A stretch of DNA of 19,208 nucleotides from Planctomycetaceae bacterium (lineage in GTDB: Bacteria > Planctomycetota > Planctomycetia > Pirellulales > UBA1268). The position numbers and the translations under genes were made by a program. Below the pieces are notes generated by a model. The model worked only from the letters and a program-made list of their open reading frames with translations. It was not told the DNA's origin and made no database searches. This document shows, piece after piece, positions 1-7,026 of the stretch (positions are counted from its first letter, which is position 1; each line of letters begins with the position of its first letter). The stretch covers positions 1 to 19,208 of the forward strand of contig SIAG01000022.1 in NCBI GenBank assembly GCA_009691925.1, read 5' to 3'.

Positions 1-1282
1 CGACCCACAGCCGCCCCTTCGTGTCGAAGGCCATCTGCACCGGATTGATCAGCTCTGGGAACATCTCCTCGTCGGCGACGAGCTCAACCTTCATCCCGGA
101 GTGGACCGTCATCTTCCCAATCGAATCCTTGCCAGAGAGGAACTCATGCTTGCCGCCGGGGAGCGGGCCCGGCTTGTTGGTGATCACCGGAATGAGCTCC
201 GGGAGACCCGATTCCTCGACCTTGGGAAGCGGGGCGTTGGCATTGCCGAGGGTGGCGGCCGTGGCCCAGATCCGCTTATCGCGGTTGGTGGTCATAACGT
301 CGAGATAGTCGAGCTCGCGCTGACCGATTTCGTAGTTCGTTTGTTCGTCGACAAACTTCAGCCACGCGCGGCCGCCGTAGGTGGAGTAGCCGTCGGTGAC
401 GCGATAGCGGTTGAACCAGTGGAAGTTCTTATCGACGACGGCTTTCTGGAGCCGCTCGACGCTCTTGGGATCGCGGGCCGGCGCGGCGCCGAACAGCGAT
501 TCGTCGATGATCCGGGAGATCTCGCGATCGCCGCGGGGAGTCGGGTGGATGCCGTCGCTGGTGAGCGGCTCTTTGATCTTCTCGCAGGCTTCGCGCGACG
601 GGGTGAAGAGGTCGACATAGGTCACCCCCTCCGCCTTGCAAACCTCCTCCATCGCCTTGGCATAGAGGGCGATGTTGGCGTTGTGGGCCTTGCCGTCGGG
701 CCAATGCGCCCGATCGAGATTCTCATGGACGATCGGCGAGAACATCACCACGCGCGGCGCGGAAACCCCGTTGTATTTCTGGCCGAGGGTGTGCTTGAGG
801 AACTTCTCGACCTCAGTCTTGAAGGCCTCCAGGCCGGCGGGGCCGGCGTGGGCTTCGTTGGCCCCAAAGAAGGCGAAGATCACGTCGGCCCGGGTGTTGG
901 TGAGCTCGAAGCGGTTTTCGCGGACGAAATCCTTCGTCTTCAGTCCGCCCGGATTAGGGATCGGAGCGGCACCCGAGAGCCACTGATCGGGCGTGCCGAA
1001 GTCGGCCGAGCGGAGTCGCTTGGCGGGATCGACCTCGTCGCCGTCGTAGGCGAGGTTGCGGATCACGAGCCGCTGCTCGGGGAAGCGGGAGTGGAGCAGC
1101 GTCTCGAGCCAGCCGGTGTGCTGCATGGCGTCGGCGACGCCGCCGCCGATGATGCAGATGTGGTCTCCTTCGCGGATCTCGAGCCTGCCGGCGGCCTCGG
1201 CCGGGGGGGCGAGGAACGCCGTCGCCAGCAGGAAAACTGCAACCCTACGAATCAGTGCAGACATCCGAATCAGTGCAGACAT
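1..1282 (-). CDS. SGNH-like domain plus membrane-bound dehydrogenase (PVC type), C-terminus cut by window edge
   Basis: Secreted protein of the planctomycete group that fuses an SGNH/GDSL-like domain to a sugar-dehydrogenase-like beta-propeller; 427 codons are visible. Residues 1-31 form a Sec-type signal (hydrophobic VAVFLLATAFLA, then PPAEAAG). The SGNH-like fold follows, from about residue 40. Its block I position reads GGGV instead of GDS(L), block III reads FFGANEA, and the Asp/His block is intact as SDGIHPT. After a YGGRAW motif the chain enters the propeller start (MKVELVADEEMFPELINPVQ, then LWV at the edge). The same order occurs in the upstream neighbour at 1382-4921, so the two are tandem paralogues, probably co-transcribed with a 99-base gap. 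The start at 1282 is preferred because GGAG lies at a suitable distance upstream. A second in-frame ATG at 1264, created by an 18-base duplication, has no such site. Enzyme activity is unknown. Confidence 0.88.
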   Translation of the reverse strand, partial: MSALIRMSALIRRVAVFLLATAFLAPPAEAAGRLEIREGDHICIIGGGVADAMQHTGWLETLLHSRFPEQRLVIRNLAYDGDEVDPAKRLRSADFGTPDQWLSGAAPIPNPGGLKTKDFVRENRFELTNTRADVIFAFFGANEAHAGPAGLEAFKTEVEKFLKHTLGQKYNGVSAPRVVMFSPIVHENLDRAHWPDGKAHNANIALYAKAMEEVCKAEGVTYVDLFTPSREACEKIKEPLTSDGIHPTPRGDREISRIIDESLFGAAPARDPKSVERLQKAVVDKNFHWFNRYRVTDGYSTYGGRAWLKFVDEQTNYEIGQRELDYLDVMTTNRDKRIWATAATLGNANAPLPKVEESGLPELIPVITNKPGPLPGGKHEFLSGKDSIGKMTVHSGMKVELVADEEMFPELINPVQMAFDTKGRLWV

Positions 1283-1283
1283 C
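1248..1283. repeat. Perfect 18-base tandem duplication over the start codon
   Basis: Two identical 18-base units (1248-1265 and 1266-1283) follow each other directly. Because 18 is a multiple of three, the coding strand reads MSALIR twice at the N-terminus of the minus-strand SGNH-dehydrogenase gene and supplies two in-frame ATG codons, at 1282 and 1264. Only the outer one has a GGAG ribosome binding site. This looks like a recent replication-slippage duplication. Confidence 0.9.
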
Positions 1284-1381
1284 ACAGATGCTCCATAATA
1301 TCGAGCAGGAAAGACTGGAGAGCAGACGACAATCAGAGCACTTTCAGACAGCCAACTGGGAAGGCCAGCGCAGCGCCCCTG

Positions 1382-4300
1382 TTACCTCAGCTGGCGCATG
1401 TATTCAACAACATCGAGGAACTCCGTCGGCGAGAGCGTACCAGCCAGCCCTTCCGGCATGCTGCTTTGGCGGAGGATGGTGCGTTCATCGATTTGGTCCA
1501 CCGGAATCGATTTTTGCTCCTTGCCGTCGAAGATCACGAGCGTCTCGGGAGTTTCGCTGACGACCAAGCCGGTGATGCTCGTCCCCTCGTGGGTGAGCAC
1601 CGACGTCGAGAGGTACTTCTCGGCGATGTCGGCGTTGGGATCGATGATCGACTGGACGAGCTTCGGGCCGGTCAGCCGCTCCCCCACCTTCGACATCTCG
1701 GGGCCAAAATCAGCCCCCACGTCCCCGATCTTGTGGCAGCTTATGCACAGCCGGCGGAAGACGGCCTGACCATTGCCGGCATCGCCCCCCTGCACGTCGG
1801 CGATCGCCTGGATCGCCTTGGAGCGCTGCTCCTCAGGAGTCGGCTCCCTGCTGAGCAGGATCTGCAGGTAGGGGACTACCTCGGCAGCCTTCTTGTCCAG
1901 CGCGATCACGCTGTCGAGCATCCGGGCTGCGGGTGAATCCTTGGCGGCCAATTCCCCCTTGAGGTGCTGACCACGCCATATGTCGACATTCGCCCCCACT
2001 GCCGCATCGGCCGTGTAGGCCAGGAATCGATCAGAGGGATCGGCATTGGCCGCGGCAACGACGGCGGCCATCGCCGTCGCCGTCGGGAAGAAGCTCAAGC
2101 CGCGGAGGGCTTCGGTCCGAACGCGCGGATGGGGATCGAGCGATTGCGCCACGAGCAAGCTCTCGGCCCCCTCTACCCGGAGACGCTCGTCGGAGAGCAC
2201 GTGGGTGGCCGCGGCGCGGGCCTCGGGCGTGGCCGTCTCGAGCAGTATCTTCAGCAACGCGCCGTCGACGGCATGAAAACTCTGCTGCAGCCAGAGCACT
2301 TCGCACGCCAGCCGCTCGGCGGCGGGGTCGTTGGCGTTGGCCTCAAACCAGGCGGAGGCGGCGGGGAGCACCTCGGCCGGTGGGAGGGCCTGGAGGTGAT
2401 CGCGGGCCCGGCAGCGCGTTCGCCATTCCGGGGATTTCAGCTGATCGAGAACGACAGCCAACGGCTGCCCGACCTGTGTCTCGGGCTCAAGCAGCGGCTT
2501 GTCGGTGTAGAAGAGGCGATAGATGCGGCCATGCACATGGTCGCGGTTGGGATCGCGCTGGCTGTACTGCATGTGGCCGATGAGCGGATTGGCCCAGTCG
2601 CCAAACCACAGCGCGCCGTCGGGCCCGATCTGCGGATCGACAGGGCGGAAGTGCTTGTCGGTGCTCTTGATCAGATCGAAGGCCGTCTTCGGGTCGGCCG
2701 GGTCGTGCCGGACGCGCACCCCCTTAAAGCCGGCGCCGTCGTCGGAGAAGGTCCAGCGCGGCATGCCGTTGGTGTTGATGACGCAGGCATAGAGAAACTG
2801 CCCCTGCACATCATCGGGAAACTGCCGCGTGTGGAGGAACTCGCTCCCCACCACCGGCCGCATCCCCTCCACGTCGAAGACCGGGTTCATCCCCTTGCGG
2901 CCCCGGTATTGCTTGCCCGAAAGCGGCGTGTCCCAGTGTTGGTTGGCACCGGTGCCGTCGCCGCAGAAGCCCTGACCCCACTGATCGAACACATAGCACC
3001 AGGGATTGCCGTAGCCGGCGGTGACGAAGTGGCTGATCTGCCAGGTGCGGGGATCGAGGACGTAGGCGCCGGCGGAGCCGGAGTTGCGAAACGGGCCCCA
3101 TGGAGTCTCGACGGTGGTGCTCATCGCCACCCCTTCGAGCATGTGGACGAGCCCGGCGGGGCTGGATTCAAAAGCGCCGACGGTATGGTGCGTGTCTTCC
3201 GTCGCCCAGCCATCGAGGACATGGACGATGCTGTCGGCGGGGTTGCCGGGGGTGACTTGGCTGTCGCCATCGCCATCCTTGAGCCACAGGATCCGTGGCT
3301 GGTCGACCACGAGCACGCCGCCGTTATAGAAGGCGAAGCCAGTGGGGCAGTGGAGCCGGTCATAAAACACCGTGCTCTTGTCGGCCGTGCCGTCGCCGTT
3401 GGTGTCTTCGAGGATCAGGAGCTTGTCCTGGGGACGCGGATCACCCGGCTGCCACTGCGGATAGCTCGGCATTGTGCTCACCCACAGCCGGCCCTGGCCG
3501 TCGAAAGACAATTGCACCGGCTTGGCCAGCTCGGGAAACCGCGATTCATCCGCGAACAGCTTGATCTCGAAGCCGGGGGGAAGCGTACACGACTTGATCA
3601 GGTCGGCTGGCGGCACGATCACCGGGCCACCAGTCTGGTTTTCGCTATAGCCCTGGCCGGGAACGCCGAACCGTGTCGGCGGGGTGAGCAGGTCACCGGT
3701 GGCCGAGTCGTCGGGCGTCGGGGCCACCGTCCGGCCGGCGACGAGATCCCACACATAGGCATCGCGAACCGCCGCCATCCGCCGCAGCTTGGCGTACTCG
3801 CGGGGAAAGGTCTCGGTGTCAAACGTGCGGCGGCCGCCATACACGTACCAGCCGTTGATCATCCGGTAGTCCTGGAGATGGATCCACGACTTATCGATGA
3901 CGGCGGCCCGGAGCTTCTCGAAGCGATCCTGCGTCAGGGGTGTGACCGGCGCCTGGCCGGCCCCTGCGAAGAGCAGCCGGTCGAGGAGGTTTCCCACGAG
4001 CGCATCGCCGGCGGCGTTCACATGGCAGCCATTGATCGTGAACTGCAGCCCGGGGGTGGCGGTGAAGCCCCGCTCGGTTTCGGCGAGGAGATCGACAAAG
4101 GCGATGCCGCGGGCCTTGGCCACGTCGCGGGCGGCGTCGCGGTACAGGGCGAGGGCGGCATTTTGCTCGGCAGCATCGGGGAGGAGCGGATCGCCGGAGG
4201 GCTCGACGGCGATCGGCGAGACAATCACGAAACGAGGGGGGGCGCCAGTGTCGTCGCGCGGATAGCGGCGGGTGAGGTCATCGAGCAGCTTCTCGTAGTT

Positions 4301-4921
4301 GGTACGAAACTCCGCTACCCCTTCCGGGCCCGCAAACGATTCATTGAAGCCGAAAAAGAGCAGGAAGGTGTCGGCGCCGAAAGCGGCCAGCGGATCGTCG
4401 AGCGCCGTGTAGTCGCCCCCGCGCTGACGATTGGCCACCTCGTCGGCCGGTCGGGCGAAGTTGCGGACGACCAGATACTTGTCGGGAAAACGCTGATGAA
4501 GGAGCGTTTCAAATTGCCCGAAGAGGTTCATTCGTTCGGCGGTCGCGTTCCCCACCAGCGCCACCCGCTCGCCATCGAGCAGTTGCAGCGGCAGGCTGCT
4601 TTGGGGAAGGGCCGGGCGGGCCGGGCGCGGCTGGGGCGTGAGCAGCTCGCGGGCGGTGCGGAAGGCCGCCTCCCGCTCGTCCTTGGCGGCCTTCTCCTTG
4701 GCGGCCTTCTCGGCGGCGGCCTTGGCGGCGGCGGCCTTCTCTTTGGCGGCCTTTTCGGCGGCGGCCTTGGCCGCGGCATCTTCGGGAGAGGCCGCTGGCG
4801 GAGTCTCGTCGGCGGCCGTGGTCACCCGGCCGGCCAGCCACGCGATCCCTGTTAGGCCGATGCCGGCCACAGCCGCGATGCCGAATCGTCGCCATCCAAC
4901 CGCATTGGCGCCATCGCGCAT
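1382..4921 (-). CDS. Large SGNH-like / membrane-bound dehydrogenase / HEAT / PVC heme-binding fusion protein
   Basis: A protein of 1179 residues anchored in or exported across the cytoplasmic membrane. Residues 13-31 are a hydrophobic N-terminal segment, and 49-82 are an Ala/Lys/Glu-rich linker made of two exact 15-residue units. An SGNH-like domain spans about 117-320, with VGNAT at block I, FFGFNES at block III and NGCH at the Asp/His block. From about 445 to 770 runs a beta-propeller of the membrane-bound dehydrogenase type found in Pirellula and Verrucomicrobium (TIGR02604-like), with acidic DTNGDGTADK and DGDGD calcium-like loops. Helical HEAT-like repeats follow at about 830-1000. The C-terminus is a PVC-type heme-binding domain (TIGR02603-like) with CISCHKIG at 1059-1066. 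The gene is likely first in an operon with its truncated paralogue downstream. GGGGGA precedes the ATG. The substrate is unknown; a role in periplasmic carbohydrate oxidation linked to a cytochrome is inferred from the family only. Confidence 0.93.
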   Translation of the reverse strand: MRDGANAVGWRRFGIAAVAGIGLTGIAWLAGRVTTAADETPPAASPEDAAAKAAAEKAAKEKAAAAKAAAEKAAKEKAAKDEREAAFRTARELLTPQPRPARPALPQSSLPLQLLDGERVALVGNATAERMNLFGQFETLLHQRFPDKYLVVRNFARPADEVANRQRGGDYTALDDPLAAFGADTFLLFFGFNESFAGPEGVAEFRTNYEKLLDDLTRRYPRDDTGAPPRFVIVSPIAVEPSGDPLLPDAAEQNAALALYRDAARDVAKARGIAFVDLLAETERGFTATPGLQFTINGCHVNAAGDALVGNLLDRLLFAGAGQAPVTPLTQDRFEKLRAAVIDKSWIHLQDYRMINGWYVYGGRRTFDTETFPREYAKLRRMAAVRDAYVWDLVAGRTVAPTPDDSATGDLLTPPTRFGVPGQGYSENQTGGPVIVPPADLIKSCTLPPGFEIKLFADESRFPELAKPVQLSFDGQGRLWVSTMPSYPQWQPGDPRPQDKLLILEDTNGDGTADKSTVFYDRLHCPTGFAFYNGGVLVVDQPRILWLKDGDGDSQVTPGNPADSIVHVLDGWATEDTHHTVGAFESSPAGLVHMLEGVAMSTTVETPWGPFRNSGSAGAYVLDPRTWQISHFVTAGYGNPWCYVFDQWGQGFCGDGTGANQHWDTPLSGKQYRGRKGMNPVFDVEGMRPVVGSEFLHTRQFPDDVQGQFLYACVINTNGMPRWTFSDDGAGFKGVRVRHDPADPKTAFDLIKSTDKHFRPVDPQIGPDGALWFGDWANPLIGHMQYSQRDPNRDHVHGRIYRLFYTDKPLLEPETQVGQPLAVVLDQLKSPEWRTRCRARDHLQALPPAEVLPAASAWFEANANDPAAERLACEVLWLQQSFHAVDGALLKILLETATPEARAAATHVLSDERLRVEGAESLLVAQSLDPHPRVRTEALRGLSFFPTATAMAAVVAAANADPSDRFLAYTADAAVGANVDIWRGQHLKGELAAKDSPAARMLDSVIALDKKAAEVVPYLQILLSREPTPEEQRSKAIQAIADVQGGDAGNGQAVFRRLCISCHKIGDVGADFGPEMSKVGERLTGPKLVQSIIDPNADIAEKYLSTSVLTHEGTSITGLVVSETPETLVIFDGKEQKSIPVDQIDERTILRQSSMPEGLAGTLSPTEFLDVVEYMRQLR
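4688..4777 (-). repeat. Two in-frame 45-base repeats encoding an AAAKAAAEKAAKEKA linker
   Basis: Residues 49-63 and 64-78 of the SGNH-dehydrogenase protein are the same 15-residue unit, rich in Ala, Lys and Glu. It probably forms a stiff single alpha-helix or coiled-coil spacer between the N-terminal membrane segment and the folded SGNH-like domain. The DNA is correspondingly repetitive and a likely site of length variation between strains. Confidence 0.85.
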
Positions 4922-4986
4922 GGTGATCCCCCAAAGGTCACGATCGATCCACCCCTGAATCCCGGCAGGGAAAGTGCAAGGGCTCC

Positions 4987-4992
4987 ATTATA
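4987..4992 (-). promoter_or_regulatory. Possible -10 element (TATAAT) ahead of the SGNH-dehydrogenase gene
   Basis: The minus strand reads GCTATAATGG here, with 65 bases between the hexamer and the ATG at 4921. The hexamer matches the sigma-70 -10 consensus exactly in a GC-rich background, but no convincing -35 box lies 16-18 bases upstream. The same GCTATAAT octamer is found 68 bases ahead of the PSCyt1 gene at 13845. Confidence 0.35.
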
Positions 4993-5060
4993 GCTGGGAA
5001 GGGCTCGAAGGGGGGCCCGCGTCCAATCGGCTGGAAAAGTGAGCCCAGGAACTCGCTGGA

Positions 5061-5090
5061 GCGCGAAAGCGCCATCCTCACCGGAGGATG
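5061..5090. other. Two back-to-back hairpins at the 3' end of the hsdM fragment
   Basis: GCGC-GAAA-GCGC (5061-5072, with a GNRA-type loop) is followed directly by CATCCTC-ACCG-GAGGATG (5073-5090, seven perfect pairs). On the minus strand they lie at and just beyond the stop of the truncated hsdM reading frame. There is no T-tract, so an intrinsic terminator is doubtful. They may mark the edge of the acquired segment or a remnant junction. Confidence 0.4.
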
Positions 5091-5353
5091 CTGGTGTGCC
5101 ACCCCACGACGGGGGCGATGGCCAACCCGATCGCGTCAACCAGGGTACGGGCCGAACGTGTCGGTCTGGGCAGCCCCCGGGGAATCGTCACCGGCGGGGC
5201 GAAGTCGTTGCTGCTGCCGTACTTGTCGGAGACGTACTTGATGAACAGCATGAACAGGACGTAGTCCTTGTACTGGCTGGCATCCATGCCGCCGCGCAGT
5301 TCGTTGCACGAGGCCCAGAGCGACGCATAGAGATCGGATTTCTTGAGATGCAT
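5078..5353 (-). pseudogene. hsdM: 5' remnant of type I restriction-modification methyltransferase HsdM
   Basis: The first 60 or so residues (MHLKKSDLYASLW, ELRGGMDASQYKDYVLFMLF, IKYVSDKYGSS, DFAPPVTIPRG) are the well-conserved N-terminus of one HsdM subfamily, the helical part that precedes the N6-adenine methylase domain. Full HsdM proteins of this kind have roughly 500 residues. Here homology stops near 5173 and the frame continues for only about 31 unrelated residues before a stop. The SAM-binding and catalytic NPPF motifs are absent, so no methyltransferase activity is possible. No hsdS, hsdR or further hsdM pieces were recognised nearby. The piece points away from the rloA-like gene, across a 290-base intergenic region. 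It is the fossil of a type I restriction locus, which fits the known association of Rlo genes with such loci. Translation as a 91-residue peptide cannot be excluded. Confidence 0.8.
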
Positions 5354-5469
5354 CGGGGGGCTCTGGGTGGGGGCCGGATCGCACCTGGGGGTGGGAGGCC
5401 GGGAGGGCCAAGCCTATCGGGATCTCGGTCAAAGCTGGTCTGGATTGGCCGCTCGAAGAGCCGGCAGGG

Positions 5470-5519
5470 GCCGAAAAGGCGGCTTGTGTGAAAAAATCAC
5501 GACAAGCAGCCTTTTCGGC
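5470..5519. repeat. Large palindrome between the hsdM remnant and the rloA-like gene
   Basis: Arms 5470-5487 and 5502-5519 match in 17 of 18 positions (GCCGAAAAGGC core). The stem continues through GTGA/TCAC (5488-5491 and 5497-5500), leaving an AAAAA loop and one bulged base at 5501. It lies 124 bases upstream of the rloA-like ATG in the divergent control region 5354-5643. No T-tract follows on either strand, so a simple terminator is unlikely. It could be an operator, an RNA leader structure, a cruciform or a REP/MITE-like element. Apart from it, no clear promoter was found in this intergenic stretch. Confidence 0.75.
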
Positions 5520-5643
5520 GTGCTGAAAGCGCGTTTCGAAGGTATTCTTGCGGATAGAGCGAGGGAAATCCACGTAGGCCCCGCGTCCGCTCTTCTCGCT
5601 GAATCAGCCTCCCAGCATTCCAGCCCTCCGGTCGGAACTCACC

Positions 5644-7026
5644 ATGCTTGTCTCGTTTTCGGTCTCGAACTTCCGATCGTTCGGCGAGGAAGCGACGCTG
5701 AACATGGTCGCGAGCGGTCGCTACGCCGACCATCCAGCGCACGTGATGCCATTGCCGGGTGTCGATCGCGCCGTGGTTCGTACCGCGGTGATCTACGGGG
5801 CGAACGCTGCGGGGAAGTCGAACCTCATCAAGGCGATGGACTATGCCCAGAAGTGGATCCTCGGGCAGGCAGATCGTGGCAGGCCGGTCGACGCGTATGC
5901 GTTCCAGGTGGGTGCGCGGGCCAAGCCGTCGAGTTTCGAATTCCGGTTTGTCGCTGCCGAGAAAATCTTCGCCTACGGATTCGACGTGACGGAGCGATCG
6001 ATCCGTGAGGAATGGCTGGCGCTTGTCAACGCAGATGACGACGAAGTTCTTTTTGAGCGGGATGCCGAAGGACACACGACGGTTCATGAAGCGATTCTCA
6101 AGAAGCGTTTCCCAGACGATACGAAGATCTTCAATCTCCTGACGTCGCTTTGCAAAAACGATCTCAAAGATACGCAACTGTTTCTCGAGTCTGTGCGGGA
6201 GGTACGGGATGTCAGCCAAGGGCCGACCATGGCGGCAGTCGTTCAATGGCTGACACGGACACTCGTCGTCATTCCCATGGAACAGGCTCACGAGAGCATC
6301 CTCCGCCGGCTTTTGCGCGATCCGGAATATCTCGATTTCGCTGAGGCGCTTCTCGGCAATGTCGGGACGGGCGTTGATCGACTCCAAATCGAGGAGCAGG
6401 AACGACTGATCCCCAAGGGCATGGAGGAATCCTTCGATGACGTTGCGCAGCATCTCTCAAATGATCCGGATGCCGACATGGCCTGGTCCCGGAATCTCCG
6501 GAGCCCAGGCCGCTACGTGGCCCGCTATCTCATGGCGCACCACAAGCTTGAAGGAAACGATTACAAACTCCCAATGAGCGAGGAGTCGGATGGGACCCGT
6601 CGCCTCCTGGCACTTGCTCCCTTGCTGACTGCTGGCGCGAAAGAAGCTCGCGTATTTGTCGTCGATGAGATCGATCGGAGTCTTCATCCTCTGTTGTGCT
6701 GGGAGTTTCTGCGGCTCTTTGCCGACACGATGCCCGGAGCCCAGCGGCAACTTGTCGTCACGACGCACGAAGCTCATCTACTTAATCAGGATCTCCTGCG
6801 GCGAGACGAGTATTGGTTCATGGAAAAGGACGAGACCCAGCAGAGCCGGTTGGTGTCGCTCTCCGATTACAGGAACATCCGTAACGATCTCCAGCTTGAG
6901 AAGGGTTACTTGAACGGGCGATTCGGGGCAATTCCGATCATCGGTCGCATGGATAATCTTGAGGCACTACTTGCCATTCCCGGAAAGGAGTCGGTGAGCG
7001 ATGCCGCTGAAGCGACGGGTTCTTGA
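5644..7026 (+). CDS. RloA/AbiLi-like AAA_15 family ATPase (SMC/OLD-like)
   Basis: A cytoplasmic ATPase of 460 residues of the AAA_15/AAA_21, COG1106-like group used by many antiphage systems as a sensor or motor subunit. The N-terminus MLVSFSVSNFRSFGEEATLN is typical of the family. Walker A is GANAAGKS at 52-59, a signature-like ESDGTRRLLALAPLL starts at 314, Walker B is VFVVDEID at 337-344 with the acidic pair D341-E342, and the switch histidine is in VTTHEAHLL (H375). The middle (about 100-300) is helical and carries the family-specific insert. The 3' end overlaps the rloB-like gene by 26 bases, so the two are translated as a coupled pair. The start is chosen by match to the family; the upstream ribosome site is weak. 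It resembles the ATPase of AbiL/RloAB pairs, with the related PARIS (AriA) and Septu (PtuA) ATPases as alternatives. The RloB partner decides for the RloA/AbiLi reading. Confidence 0.9.
   Translation: MLVSFSVSNFRSFGEEATLNMVASGRYADHPAHVMPLPGVDRAVVRTAVIYGANAAGKSNLIKAMDYAQKWILGQADRGRPVDAYAFQVGARAKPSSFEFRFVAAEKIFAYGFDVTERSIREEWLALVNADDDEVLFERDAEGHTTVHEAILKKRFPDDTKIFNLLTSLCKNDLKDTQLFLESVREVRDVSQGPTMAAVVQWLTRTLVVIPMEQAHESILRRLLRDPEYLDFAEALLGNVGTGVDRLQIEEQERLIPKGMEESFDDVAQHLSNDPDADMAWSRNLRSPGRYVARYLMAHHKLEGNDYKLPMSEESDGTRRLLALAPLLTAGAKEARVFVVDEIDRSLHPLLCWEFLRLFADTMPGAQRQLVVTTHEAHLLNQDLLRRDEYWFMEKDETQQSRLVSLSDYRNIRNDLQLEKGYLNGRFGAIPIIGRMDNLEALLAIPGKESVSDAAEATGS

Noticed and set aside
101..1936. A 611-residue plus-strand open frame spanning two minus-strand genes and their gap
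   Set aside because: It is antisense to the SGNH and heme-binding domains on the minus strand, and its translation has no coherent motif.
1964..4855. A 963-residue plus-strand open frame opposite the SGNH-dehydrogenase gene
   Set aside because: It is antisense to a gene with recognised domains, has low-complexity Gly/Leu/Arg-rich content and no family motif. Long antisense frames are expected in GC-rich coding DNA.
5470..5519. Palindrome as an intrinsic terminator
   Set aside because: No T-tract follows on either strand, and no gene ends next to it.
5136..5573. A 145-residue minus-strand frame overlapping the hsdM remnant
   Set aside because: It runs through the palindrome and reads the hsdM region out of frame; the HsdM-like residues are in the other frame.
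5354..5643. CRISPR array or attachment site in the rloA control region
   Set aside because: Only one palindrome is present; no regularly spaced direct repeats, no tRNA end and no integrase gene were found.
5497..6453. A 318-residue minus-strand frame opposite the rloA-like gene
   Set aside because: The plus strand has intact Walker A, Walker B and H-loop motifs; the minus frame has no domain and starts inside the ATPase gene.
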